From Dugong dugon (lineage: Eukaryota; Chordata; Mammalia; Sirenia; Dugongidae), in assembly GCA_030035585.1 (NCBI GenBank), contig CM057482.1:14619001-14683000 (forward strand): a DNA stretch of 64,000 bases, written 5' to 3'. Each line of letters opens with the position of its first letter. Position 1 is the first letter of the stretch. Below are positions 1 through 10,716 of this stretch, in pieces. A program made the position numbers and the translations under genes. Under the pieces are notes generated by a model that was not told where the DNA came from, searched no databases, and worked only from the letters and a program-made list of their open reading frames with translations.

Positions 1-10
1 AGTCCTACCT

Positions 11-215
11 AGGAGTCCCTGGGTGGTGCAGATGTGCTTGGCTGCTAACTGAAAGGTTGCAGGTTTAATTTCACCCAGAGGCCCCTCGGAAGAAAGGCCT
101 GGCAGTCTACTTCCAAAAAATCAGCCTTTGAAAACCCTATGGGGCACAGTTCTACTCTGACACACATGGGGTTACCATGAGTCAGAATCTACATGACGAT
201 GACTGGTTACTGGTT
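11..215 (+). repeat. AfroSINE copy, long form
   Basis: A tRNA-derived SINE with a head like gtccctgggtggtgcag, a middle like cacccagaggc, and an RTE-like tail (gggttaccatgagtcagaat). It is diverged and lacks a clear poly-A end. Confidence 0.85.
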
Positions 216-347
216 ACATCCTGCTTAACATTCAAGTTCCAGCTCAAGGTCTACTTCCTCCATGCCTGATCACCCCAACCAAAAGGGTCCACTGCCCCTT
301 TATGATCTCTTAAAACCATCCTCCATTTTTAAGTCTCTAGTGGCCCT

Positions 348-490
348 GGTTAAGTACTACGGCTGCTAACCAAAAGGTCGGGAGTTTGAATCCACCAGGC
401 GCTCCTTGGAAACTCTACGGGGCAGTTCTACTCTGTCCTATAGGGTCGCTATGAGTCGGAATCAACTCGATGGCAACAGGTTTTTTTTTT
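348..490 (+). repeat. AfroSINE copy, short form, with 9-bp target duplication
   Basis: The short form has box-B-like sequence (gggagtttgaatcc) and the tail gctatgagtcggaatcaac, ending in a T run. agtggccct occurs at 339-347 and again at 491-499 and looks like the target duplication. The head is truncated, because gccctgg overlaps the duplicated bases. Confidence 0.85.
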
Positions 491-559
491 AGTGGCCCTT
501 ATCAGATACCAACTCAAACTGTGATTATTTTCATTCACCCTAGATCTATGTGTGATAAG

Positions 560-800
560 AGGTATTCTAGACCAGTGGTTAAGAACCTAGGTTTTAGAAT
601 CAGGAAACTCTGGGATTACAATTCTTTTTCCTCCTGTTACTAGTTCTGTAATCTTGGGCAAGTTACTTAACATCTCTGAGCCTCAATTTCCTTACCTGCA
701 CAATAGGGGGTGCCTCATAGAGTTATGGGGACGATTAAATGAGATAATCATACACGTAGAATGTCTGGGACAGAGCCTGGCAGGAACAATAACTATTATT
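560..800 (+). repeat. MIR SINE
   Basis: It has the MIR core order: agtggttaagaacc, then ttgggcaagttacttaac, gagcctcaatttcc, and gattaaatgagataat. Diverged as expected for an ancient mammalian element. Confidence 0.8.
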
Positions 801-847
801 CCATAACATAATTAATAATGACAATAACTTATTATTACTGGGTTGAG

Positions 848-1058
848 ATCTAGAGTGAAGTGTCTCAACTTCAACGTACACACGAATCACCTGGGGATTT
901 TGTTAAAAATCAAATCGTGATTCCGAAGGTCCGGGGTGGGGCCTGAGATTCTGCATTTGGTCACTTTGAGTCAGAATCAACTCGACAGCACAGAGCAGCA
1001 ACGACAACAACAAGCCCCCAGGTGATGCTTTTACCGTTGGTAAAAGGACCACACTTAG
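848..1058 (+). repeat. MER5A-like hAT relic split by a SINE tail
   Basis: MER5-type sequence (aatcacctggggattttgtt, ggggtggggcctgagattct) resumes as aggtgatgctttta near 1018. Between about 958 and 1014 lies an AfroSINE tail fragment (gagtcagaatcaactcgaca), so the older element was interrupted. Confidence 0.65.
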
Positions 1059-1060
1059 AA

Positions 1061-1262
1061 TAGCCCCTGGGTAGCACAAATGGTTAAACGTTCCACTACG
1101 TGCTGCGGAAAGGTTGGTGGTTCAAACCCACGCAGAGGCATCTTGGAAGACAGCCTTGACGATCTGCTTCCAAAAATGTCACAGCCTTGAAAACCCTATG
1201 CAACAGTTCTACTGTGCACACTTGGGGTCTCCATGAGTCGAAATCGACTTGACAAGAACATA
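1061..1262 (+). repeat. AfroSINE copy, long form
   Basis: A diverged copy: cccctgggtagcacaaatgg head, acgcagaggcatc middle, and ccatgagtcgaaatcgactt tail. It lies just after the MER5A relic. Confidence 0.85.
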
Positions 1263-2194
1263 GAGGGTGGGGCTGGTGTTTTGTATATCAGTAACCCGCT
1301 CGCAGAACCTACCATGATTTCCTGCGCAGAGTGGGGACACCATCATCTTTTTAAATGAATGCATCCTTGTAGTGGTCGGAATGGTGTTGCACACAGACTC
1401 AGAACATTGCACCCACACTTACACAACACATACACCAGCTAACCTAACCTGGCGTAGGACTGAGATTTTCCAGGGGCCCAACTGGTGTTTCAGAGATCAG
1501 TGCTCTGAGATGGAACCGGCTGTGTGCTAACCTTATAGCCCTGATTAATTCCCTGCCTTTGTTTGCCTCATTATCGTGATTAGGTTCTGCCCGTAGCATA
1601 GCAACGGCTAATTGCAGGCTGGATGCAGAGTGCATAATTCCTGCTATTACATTTTTATCGAGGCTTAATTGTGCTGCTTTTTGCAGCAACGATGCTTCAA
1701 AGTTTCAGAAAAGAGGGGATGTGGTTAGTGGGAGCTGTTGATTTTTTAATCTCAGCAAGCCCTGCAAAGCCCTGCTCTGCAATATCATTGACCTTGAGAT
1801 GGTTTCCCGTGGCCACAGAGAAGCCCATCATTTATTTATTAACCCTCCAGAAGGTCTGCAAACAATCCCCTGTGGCCAGGCAGAAAGCATATTATGGGTC
1901 AAATGCCATTACAGAAAGCCCCAAAGGACAGGCCAACCAACCAGTCTGGCCGTGCAGCATTTGGGTGGGGGAGGCTGGGTGGGAGGGCTGCAGTTTGTTT
2001 GTGGAGGCGGGGCCATATGCAGACTGGTGTAGCACTCCGCGGATGCCCCAATGTCACTCAGTAGCCTCCCAAAACCCGCGGCAGAATCAACAGGCTTTGA
2101 AAGACATTTTCTAGGAAGGAGAGTGCTAGATTGCCCCAACCTGCTTAGTGGGAGGTGGAAAGAAGTGAACCCATTAGCAAGTACTTTCTACAAA
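1263..2194. other. Unique non-coding stretch, candidate conserved element inside
   Basis: I see no repeat and no credible exon. Between about 1441 and 1720 the sequence has moderate GC, several TAAT cores (gattaattccc, ggctaattgc, ggcttaattgtg) and little sign of microsatellite decay. That texture is typical of conserved non-coding DNA, but conservation cannot be seen from one sequence. ORFs here are short and unsupported. Confidence 0.4.
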
Positions 2195-2345
2195 TAGAAA
2201 CCTGACTGATGACTAGCATCACCTGGGGAACTTGTTAGAGCTGCGTATTTCCAGGCTCCAGCCCAGACCTGCAATTCAGGATGGGGAGCAGGGCTGGGAG
2301 TCGCTCCTCAGGTGAGGCTGATGCTGGGCCTGTTTGGGAATCACT
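2195..2345 (+). repeat. MER5-like relic
   Basis: Diverged MER5-type wording: gcatcacctggggaacttgt, then a GGCTCC segment and gggaatcacta at the end. Confidence 0.5.
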
Positions 2346-2479
2346 AACGGGCAGGCCTTGAGAGTCTCAGAAAACATTAAAAACAAAAAACCAGAAAAAG
2401 GCGGCAGCAGCACCAGCAGCCCCCTGGGGAGAGGCCCATGTACTCTGCTTAGTTCAAACTGGAACCACAAGGCCTAATG

Positions 2480-2650
2480 GCGTGCAGTGGGTCTAAGAAC
2501 CACCTGGAGGGCTTGTAAAAGCACAGGTTGCTGGGCCCTACTCCCCAGAGTCTGATCCATTAGGTCAGCGGTGGGGTCCAAAACTTGGCATTTCTAACAA
2601 GTTCTCAGGTGATGCTGCTCTAAGGACCCGCTTTGAGAACCGTGGCTGTA
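2480..2650 (+). repeat. MER5A hAT relic
   Basis: A good match to remembered MER5A order: gaaccacctggagggcttgt, gttgctgggccctactcccc, aggtgatgctgctctaagga, ending in tttgagaaccgtgg. Confidence 0.75.
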
Positions 2651-2910
2651 AATGATTCTCCAAATTTAGACCGAAAGTGTCTCTCCAGAAAGGAGTCAAT
2701 TGTGTCTGTTGGTCCCCACATCATAGAATATTGCTCTGCATGAAGGTTCCATCTCCCTGTCTTGAACACATTTCTGTAGTCCAGAAACAGTGATGTTTGT
2801 AATCAAGCTTTGACCTGAGCCATTATGAAGGAAGAGTAGCATCCAGGGTCCTGGATTTAAACACGGTGGAATCCAGCTGAATCCACTACCGCTTTACCAC
2901 TATTTAGTCA

Positions 2911-3116
2911 CCCAAAACCCACGGCCGTTGAGTTGATTGCAACTCCTAGCAACCCTATAGGACAGAGAAGAACTGCCCCCATAGGGTTGCCAAGGCTGTA
3001 AATCTTTATGGAAGCGGACTACCACATCTTTCTCCTGCGGAATGGCTGGTGGGTTCGAACCACCGACCTTTTGGTTAGCAGCCGAGTGCTTTAACCACTG
3101 AGCCACCAGGGTTCCT
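2911..3116 (-). repeat. AfroSINE copy, long form, with 11-bp target duplication
   Basis: The reverse complement reads ccctggtggctcagtggtta through the RTE-like tail. Flanking direct repeats ctatttagtca lie at 2900-2910 and 3117-3127 and are identical, consistent with L1- or RTE-type priming and a fairly recent insertion. Confidence 0.93.
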
Positions 3117-3127
3117 CTATTTAGTCA

Positions 3128-3929
3128 AGGGGGGAGGATTTTAGGTGCTGCTTGAACAAAGGGCGAGGCATTATTTGGTGAGCTGGGAAAGGCTTGAGAT
3201 AAGTCTCAGTAATGGAGTTCGGGTGAGTGAGTGGAAGGTAATAATAAGTACATTTTACAGAGAGGAGGTAAATTGGGGGAAAGGAGGATGGAGAAAGGAA
3301 GAAAATTCGTAGTGAGTTTAAAGCAGGAGTGGCAAACTCAGGGGCCAGGAGAATAACAGAAACGTGTAAGGCAGACAAGTCAGACCACCATTAGAACCTG
3401 TGGTTCCAATTTGAACAAGACCATATGGAATGATGGGGACTATGGTGAACTGAGTGTCCTGGTCCCTCTGAAAGGGGAGGCCTCAACTCAGCTCCTATAC
3501 ATTATTGCCATGGAAGAATGTGGGCCCAGCGGTGCTTGCCCTTTAAAATGTTCAAGAGAAGCTGAGAATCTGGATTCTAATGTCAAATTTCTCTACTTTA
3601 AAAAACAGTGGCCAAATCAAAACATGCCCATAAGCCATCAATTTACAATAATAGCTTAAAATGTTGTGATCCTAATTCCGAGTTCCTAGTTCACTGGGAT
3701 GCTCCTGTAGGAACTTGAAATAGAACCAACTTTTTTTTTTTTTTTGCCTTTTTAGGGGTAAGGGATAGTTGAGCAGTGGAAAAAGAGATAAGAAAGGGAG
3801 AAAAGATGAAATGGAAGACATAGCAAAAAGAAGAAATCTACGATTTATAAAAGATTTGTGGGTTTATACAGCCCTATGCTTTACCTAAAGAGCGTATCAC
3901 TTCCACAGCATTTCTAGTGTGTAGACTTA
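3128..3929. other. Unique non-coding stretch
   Basis: No recognised repeat or gene. It holds a T run near 3731-3745 and purine-rich sequence at about 3765-3835. The ORF at 3411-3659 has no recognisable motif. Confidence 0.4.
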
Positions 3930-4350
3930 TTGGTTTGGTAGCCTTGTGTAGTCCTTTCACGCCGTGACTCTGGGCTTGGCCAATGGGTCGTTAGAAAGTG
4001 TGATGTAAGCAAAGGCTTGTAAGTATTTGCACATGGGAATTAGTCCTCTTGGAATGCTCTTGGGATCCAGCTGCCATGTAAAAAAGCTAGCCACGTGGGG
4101 AGACCATGTGGAAAGAAAGAGAGTCCCCAGCCTTTCTGCTATCTCTGCCAAGGTGCTAGGCATGTGGGTGAAGCCATGTTGGACTTTCTGACTGCAACCA
4201 TATGAGACTCTAAGAGACACCAGCAGAAGAATCATCCAGCTGAGCCCCAGTCAACCCACAGAATCATGAGAAATAATAAAATGGATGTTGTTTTAATAAA
4301 AACATTGTTGGTTTAAGTTTTAGAGTAGTTTATTATGCAGCAAAAGTTAA
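3930..4350 (+). repeat. MLT1-like LTR relic
   Basis: Its end resembles MaLR LTRs: cagtcaacccacagaatcat, then ataataaaatgg and tttattatgcagcaaaagtt. It is old and diverged, so the left boundary is a guess. Confidence 0.55.
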
Positions 4351-5199
4351 TGGAAACACCGAGTAAGTAATTGGCCTGTGATTCAGATCGGATTCTGTTT
4401 GGAAGTAACAGAAAACCTTCTGAACAGTGACTTAAACAGGAAGTTTATCTTATATAACAAGCAGTCTGCCTTTGTTTCATTGGTCAGAACCAGTTGTACC
4501 AAGAGAGCTTGGGGAAGTGTGATTTTTAATTAACAGGACATCTTTATACCCTTAACAAAACAAAGTTTTTGACTAAGGAGGAAGGAGGAATAGGCATGTA
4601 TTTCTCAATATCTGCCTTAGCCAGCTTTTGCTACAGGAAGGAACAAACTTGTGTTCTCTCACAGTTTTTCCAAATTTAGCCATAGGCACAAACCCAGTGA
4701 CCCAGACAGCCAGCACACTTTTATCCCACCCTTGGAGGATGATGTCTCTATCTTAATGGCTCAGCATCTCATATTTGGCTGTCTGCTTCTTCCAGGTTCA
4801 TTTTATAAGGAGCTGATTGATCTTGAACTTGATTCAGCCCGTTAACATCATCACTACCGATAAAGGATCTCACGGCAATCAACTTCAAACTTGAAACAAT
4901 GGAGATGAGCAAACATTTTCAAAGGAGCGTCTCTTCTGCAGACCTTAGCCCACTTCCAGGATGTTTGGCATGAAAGGAGAGGTCATATAAATCTGTGGCT
5001 CACACAGTTAGCCTGTGGCCATTTTGTGAGGTAGAAGTGCCTTGGCAGTGGTAGGAGAGAAGGAATCAAAGAAAATGAGATTAAAATTCACTCATTTTCA
5101 TCACCTTCTTGAAGGGAGGTACTGGATATGAATGAGACAAAAATCACAGAACTTAGCTATGCTCTTAGAGATAAATTATTCCCCCCCTTCACCCAGTTG
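4351..5199. other. Mostly unique non-coding stretch
   Basis: The left part (about 4370-4480) may be an old unclassified repeat (ggaagtaacagaaaacc). I see nothing assignable in the rest and no supported exon. Confidence 0.35.
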
Positions 5200-5211
5200 C
5201 AAATACTAATA

Positions 5212-5376
5212 AACTAAAAACAAACCCATGGCTGTCAGATGGATTCCGACTCATAATGACCCTATACGACAGAGTAGAACTGCCCCACAGGGTTTCCAAG
5301 AAGTGGCTGGTGGATTCGAATGGCCAACCTTTTGGTTACCGGCGGAGCTCTTAACCACTGTGCCACCAGGGCTCCA
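5212..5376 (-). repeat. AfroSINE copy, short form, with target duplication
   Basis: A short-form AfroSINE in reverse, ending at ccaccagggctcc. Flanks caaatactaata (5200-5211) and caaatattaata (5377-5388) match at 11 of 12 bases. Confidence 0.92.
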
Positions 5377-5388
5377 CAAATATTAATA

Positions 5389-5600
5389 GCTAGCATTTAT
5401 TGAGTGTTTACACATGCCAGACATTATGCAAAACAGTTTACTTGCACTATTTAATTTTACCCTCACCATAGCTCCAAAAGGCATGCCTGGTTTTAATGCC
5501 TGTTTTACAGGCATCAGGTTAAGTATCTTGTTCGATGCCACGGTGAATAGATGGCGGAGCCAGAACACCTGGCTCTGTGCACTGCCTCTTCCTTAGGTCT
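5389..5600 (-). repeat. MIR/MIR3-like SINE
   Basis: Reverse-orientation MIR features: gcatttattgagtgtttac, then an A/T-rich middle and agaacacctggctctgtgca. It abuts the AfroSINE target duplication. Confidence 0.65.
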
Positions 5601-5829
5601 TTTTAACCCATTCCTAATAACCTCTGCCTTGCCTCTTCTTGCTGTTTACTCCTTTAGACAACTCATTCCCACTTGGGAAGCTTGATTGCTCAAAAAGTCA
5701 TCCATTTGTTAAGCTGAAGTCTGCTTTTCTGTAACTCTTGTCATCTGGTCTGCCCACCGAAATCCCTCTGCCCTATGACCGCCCTTTTCAGCATCTGCAT
5801 TCCACAATCAGACTTCCTCTGAGCCTCTG

Positions 5830-6125
5830 TTGTTAGTTACTGACGAGTCAGTTTCAACCCATGGCGATCATATATACAACAGTAAGAAATGTCCCCCAGT
5901 CTTATGCCATCTCTATGATCTTTGATACATTTGAGCCCGTTGTTGAGGCTATTGTATCTACCGGTCTCATTGAGTTTTCCTTGTTTTCGCTGACCCTCTA
6001 CCAACAACGATGTCCTTTTCTAGTGATTAATCTTTCCTGATGAGGTATCCAAAGTAAGCAAGACAAGTCTTGCCATCCTCACTTTTAAAGAACATTCTGA
6101 TTGTATTTCTTTAAGCTACATCCGT
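5830..6125 (-). mobile_element. RTE (BovB-like) LINE 3' fragment
   Basis: It matches the 3' end of the long RTE copy at 8.86 kb in order: ttgttagttactgacgagtc, tttgagcccgttgttgaggc, tcattgagttttcctt, gccatcctcac and attctgattgtatttctt. It is heavily diverged and 5'-truncated. Confidence 0.8.
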
Positions 6126-6765
6126 TTAACCTTTCCCTGTAAGGCCTCCCTATGTGCTGAGCTTCCTCCTCTATGTATATTGTATTCAGGGACAGCAAAT
6201 TCAAACCCCTACAGATGGGAGGCTAATAAGAAAAATAAATAGAGCAGGCCAGGTACAATAAAATCATAGAGCTTTTGAGAGAGCTTTTCTCTGCAACTTG
6301 AATGATGAAAGGCAATGAACACCCAGCCTCCCTGTTGGGGAACGACAGGGAGTGGTGATCACTGTGGCAAACTGGCAAGCAAATGCTTGATCTAAAGGAA
6401 GCAGGCACCACGCAGATCTAGCCAAAGGTTGCTGTGAGAGAATGGTGCCAGATCTTCTGAATTTTTCAAAAGCAGCAGGAAATCTTTTTATTTTAACACT
6501 TAATTTTTTTCAGATCAGGTTTTCTCCTTTTGTTTTTTCAAATTTTTTTTTTTCTTTCTTTTTTTTTACAGCATTGTCTGAGCCAAATAAGATGTGTTTG
6601 CAGGCTGGATCCAACCCCTGGGCTGCTGGTTCACAGTTGCTGTTGTGTGTGGTTCACCAGCTACACCTGATAGTCCCATGTCTCTGACCAGTCCTCAGGG
6701 CAGTGGACTCAGCTCCCTTGACCTAGCCAACTGTGCTTCTAGGAATGCGGGCAGAATTTGCAATA
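6126..6765. other. Unique non-coding stretch
   Basis: No repeat recognised. T-rich runs occur at about 6540-6568. The ORFs at 6442-6687 and 6594-6896 have no family motif. Confidence 0.35.
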
Positions 6766-7037
6766 CGGGGCAGTCCTCGGGTTGCGAACAGTCCGGTTTA
6801 CAGACAACTTGTCCTTGCCCGTTAATGTTATGTAAATTTGCCCTCACTTTGAAACGACTGAACCAGCCCCTACTTGCAACAAATTCTTCACCATAATCAC
6901 CTTCATGTGATGCAGGTGCAGCTTTTAAAGCACTAAAAAAGGTGAAATAAGAACCATATGCACCTGTTCCGACGTACCTACACATTCTTAAAGACACACT
7001 CAGGAACTGATCTCATTCGTAACCTGGGGGCTGCCTG
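6766..7037 (-). mobile_element. Tigger/pogo-type DNA transposon relic with TA duplication
   Basis: Terminal inverted repeats resemble gcagtcctcgggttgcgaac (left) and its counterpart ending taacctgggggctgcctg (right). Each end is flanked by TA (6764-6765, 7038-7039), the pogo/Tc1 target. The minus-strand frame encodes a Tigger-like peptide (FSALKAAPASHEGD, then ASRGWFSRFKVRANLHNI). At about 272 bp it is an internally deleted derivative that kept a piece of the transposase DNA-binding region, now broken. A sibling MITE lies at 52634-53004. Confidence 0.75.
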
Positions 7038-7774
7038 TAGAGTTTTCTAGCAGCTTCATCATATACTTCAAATTCACTTAGAGACTGTGGCCAACTGCGT
7101 AGCTTCAAGTCTTCACGTGAAGTGTTGCCCAGCCTGCTCTTTTAAACCGTCTTGTGCAAGGATGTTTTGAACCTAACTGCATGACTGCATTCGCCTCTGT
7201 TGGTCCCATTTCTGTCTTGGAGAGTTTTAGCTGCTTCTCCCTAAACTGCTTTTGAGCAGAGCTTTGATTGTCACCCTTCCATGAAACCACCCAAGTTATT
7301 AATGAAAATGTTGACTAGAAATACGGAGCCCCAAGGCACCCCAAATGTCACCAGTGCACTAATCGACGCTCCTTCAGGATGAAAGGAAACTAGCGTGTGC
7401 TCAGCATTACTACATGCTCAAGTCTGTTCAGCTCTCTCATCTCCACTTTGCACTCGCCACGGAGACCCCTTTTCAGCTCTGCCACAGTGGCCAAGGAAGA
7501 ACCCCGGGCTTCACCCCGTACTGTCAAGTCTGAATTCTTAGCTCTGGTTTGGAATTCCCAAATTTGCTGTTTTAACATCCATTATCTCACTTAATGGCGA
7601 ATCCACTTACCTCCACTGCCATCTGGCTCACATTTTTCAACTGACTGTTTCTGATTATCAAGGAACTTGTATTATTCATGGTCTTCCTGCCTCCCCATTC
7701 CCATAACTGAGAGCAGGGCGCAGAGCCAGCAGTACATGCTCATTCATATTCCTTCCCTCTTTGTGAACTCATGT
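7038..7774. other. Unique non-coding stretch
   Basis: No recognised repeat. The sequence at 7290-7390 (ccaaggcaccccaaatg) may be part of another old element, but I cannot assign it. Confidence 0.3.
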
Positions 7775-8050
7775 GTCTCAATATTTTCATCTATAAAATG
7801 GGGTTATTCTGAGGAGTCTATTAATAGATGTTAAGTGTTTATAACAGAGTATAAATAGCCAAAGCAAACCCATTGTCATTGAGTCAATTCTGACTCATGG
7901 CGACCATATAGGACAGAGTAGAACTGCCCCGTAGGGTTTCCAAGGAGCGGCTGGTGGATTCTAACTAATGACCTTTCAGCCATAGCACTTAACCGCTGTG
8001 CCACCAGGGCTCCATGGCACATAGTAGGCACTCATAAATGTTAGCTTGAA
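7775..8050 (+). repeat. MIR 3' half split by an AfroSINE
   Basis: Left part: tcatctataaaatggggtta. Right part: ggcacatagtaggcactcat. These are consecutive parts of the MIR consensus separated by the SINE at 7859-8013. Confidence 0.7.
7859..8013 (-). repeat. AfroSINE copy, short form
   Basis: It begins with a degenerate A-rich end (aaagcaaaccc) and ends gtgccaccagggctcc. It sits inside a MIR. Its target duplication was not resolved. Confidence 0.88.
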
Positions 8051-8234
8051 GGAGTAGCTGTTAGAGAACCACTCGTGGTCATCTCCTGTTCTAACCCCCA
8101 GTGGCCAAAGAGGGGACGCCCTTTCTCTAAGGAAATGTCACTCATTTCCCACCATCCACAAACTCAGCAGCAGGCACCCAGATTGTTTTTCTGACAAAGG
8201 GCAAGAGTTGCTTGAAGCCATCCATATGGCCCAA

Positions 8235-8440
8235 TGGATGGTCTTTGGAAGACCTAGGCCTGACTCCCACCACTGCCAGTTACTTGACGTATGAATTTGG
8301 GACAATTGATGAACCTCTCTGAGCCCAATTTCTTAAAACAGGGGTATTAATATGCATCTTTCAGCATTGTGGTGAGGATCAAATGAGATTTATAGTAAAA
8401 TACTTGGCACGTAGTAAGCATATATGTTGATGACAGTGGT
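8235..8440 (+). repeat. MIR SINE
   Basis: MIR core order: cactgccagttacttgac, aacctctctgagcccaattt, aggatcaaatgagattta, ttggcacgtagtaagca. Confidence 0.7.
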
Positions 8441-8599
8441 GATGATGATGAAGATATTGAGGCACACACTCACATTGGACTTCCCTGGTGAGCAAGAGCA
8501 GCCCTTCCTTTTTTCCTGTCAGATTGCATTCAAATTAGATACAAACTTAAATTGCTTGGTGTTGGGGGTGGGGTAGGAATAAAGCAACACAGGTATTTA

Positions 8600-8858
8600 T
8601 AAACTAAAAAGTTTGAGTCCTCCCCAGCCCCATCCTTCTCTCCCGAGAGAGCCACTATTAATGTGTGCTCTTCCTGATGGTTTTCTATGCATACAAGCAC
8701 ACATTACCTTTAAAGTTGCTCAGGATCATACTACACATACTCTGCTGCCCCTTCTTCCTTTAAACAGAGTTACCATGGTTATTTGTCCAAGTCAGAGCAT
8801 ATAAAGGTAGTTCAGCTTTTTATAAGACACATAGCTTTATTCCATTTTATGTTATTTT
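8600..8858 (-). mobile_element. Old L1 (L1M-type) fragment, left half
   Basis: It reads like the reverse of an L1 3' region, ending tagctttattccattttatg. The expected continuation (ttgctgatgaactttt) is found at about 13997, so the intervening 5.1 kb appears to be inserted DNA. Confidence 0.5.
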
Positions 8859-8860
8859 TG

Positions 8861-10716
8861 TTAGGTGCTGTGGAGCCTGTTCCGACAGGTGGTGACCCTA
8901 TGGACAACAGAATGAAACATTGCTTGGTCTTGTGCTAGCCTCACAATCATTGCTGTGCTTGAGCCCATCATTGCAGCCACTGTGTCAGTCCATCTTGCTG
9001 AGAGTCTTCCTCTCTTTCCCTGACCCTTTACTTGACCAAGCATGGTGTGTTTCTCCAGAGACCGGTCCCTCCTGATAACGTATCCGAAGTACATGAGACG
9101 AAGTCTCGCCATCCTCGCTTCTAAGACGCATTCTGGCTGTACTTCTTCCAACAGAGGTTTGTCGTTCTTCTGGCAGTCCATGGTATACTCAGCATTCTTC
9201 GCCAACCCCATAATTCAGAGGCATCAGTTCTTCTTCAGTCTTGCTTATTCATTATCCGGCTTTCGCGTGCATATGAGGCAATTGGAAATACCATGACTTG
9301 GGTCAGGCACACCTTCGTCTTCAAAGTGACATCTTTACTTTTTAACACTTTAAAGACGTCTTTTGCAACAGATTTTCCCAATGCAATATGTCGTTTGATT
9401 TGTTGACTGCTGCTTCCATGGGCGTTGATTGCAGGTCCAAGTAAAATGATATCCTTGACAACTTCGATCTTTTCTCCATTTATCATGGTGTTGCTTATTG
9501 GTCCAGTTGTGAGGGTTTTTGTTTCCTTTGTGTTCAGGTGTAATCCATACTGAAGGCTGTGGTCTTTGATCTTCATCAGTAAGTGCTTCAAGTCCTCTTC
9601 ACTTTCAGCAAGCAAGGTTGTGTCATCTGCATAACGCAGGTTGTTAATGAGTTTTCCTCCAATCGTGATGCCCCGTTCTTCTTCATATGGTCCAGCTTCT
9701 CAGATTATTTGCTCAGCATACAGATTGACTAAGTATGGTGAAAGGATACGACCCTGACACATACATTTCCTGATTTTAAACTACTCAGTATGCCCTTGTT
9801 CTTTTTGAACAATTGCCTCTTGGTCTATGTACAAGTTCCTCATGAGCACTATTAAGTGTTCTAAAATTCCCGTTCTTTGCAACGTTATCCATAATTTGTT
9901 ATGATCCATACAGTCGAATGCCTCTGCATAGCCAATAAAACAGAGGTAAACATCTTTCTGGTATTCTCTGCTTTCAGCCAAGATCCATCTGACATCAGCA
10001 ATGATATCCTCGTTCCATGTCCTCTTCTGAATCCCGTTTGAATTTCTGGCAGCTCCCTGTCGATGTAACGCTACGATCAGTTTTGAATGATCTTCACCAA
10101 TATTTTACTTGCATGTGATATTAATGATGTTCGATAATTTCCACATTCTGTCAGATCACCTTTCTTTGGAATGGGCACAAATAGGGATCTCTTCAGTCGG
10201 TTGGCCAGGTAGGTGTCTTCCAAATTTCTTGGCATAGATGAGTGAGCACTTCCAGCATTGTGTTTGTTTGTGAAACATCTCAACTGGTATTCTGTGAATT
10301 CCTGGAGCCTTGTTTTTTGCCAGTGCCTTCAGTGTAGCTTGGACTCCTTCCTTCAGTACCATTGGTCCTTGATCATATGCTACCTCCTGAAATGGTTGAA
10401 CGTTGACCAGTTCTTTTTGATACAGTGACTGCCCTTCCATCTTCTTTTGATGCTTCCTGCGTCATTCAATATTTGGCCCATAGAATCCTTCAACACTGCA
10501 ACTTGAATTTTTTCTTCCGTTCTTTCAGCATGAGAAATGCCGAGCGTGTTCTTCCCTTTTGGTTTTCTAACTCCAGGTCTTTGCACATTTCATCATAATA
10601 CTTCACTTTGTCTTCTCGAGCCACTCTTTGAAACCTTCTGTTCAGTTCTTTTACTTCATCATTTCTTCCATTTGCTTTAGCTGCTCTACGTTCAAGAGAA
10701 AGTTTCAGAGTCTTTT
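8861..10716 (-). pseudogene. RTE reverse transcriptase, broken
   Basis: Reading leftward, fragments in several frames follow the RTE reverse transcriptase order. They are a finger-region peptide (LAKNKAPGIHRIPVEMFH), IPKKGDLTECGNYR, motif A (YLCFIGYAEAFDCMDHNKLW) and the catalytic box YADD, whose codons lie at 9622-9633. Next come LLAESEEDLKHLLMKIKDHS and a C-terminal segment (RLMYFGYVIRRDRSLEKHTM). Stops and frameshifts separate the pieces, and motif A has G where D is usual (FIGYAEAFDC). Not functional. Confidence 0.85.
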
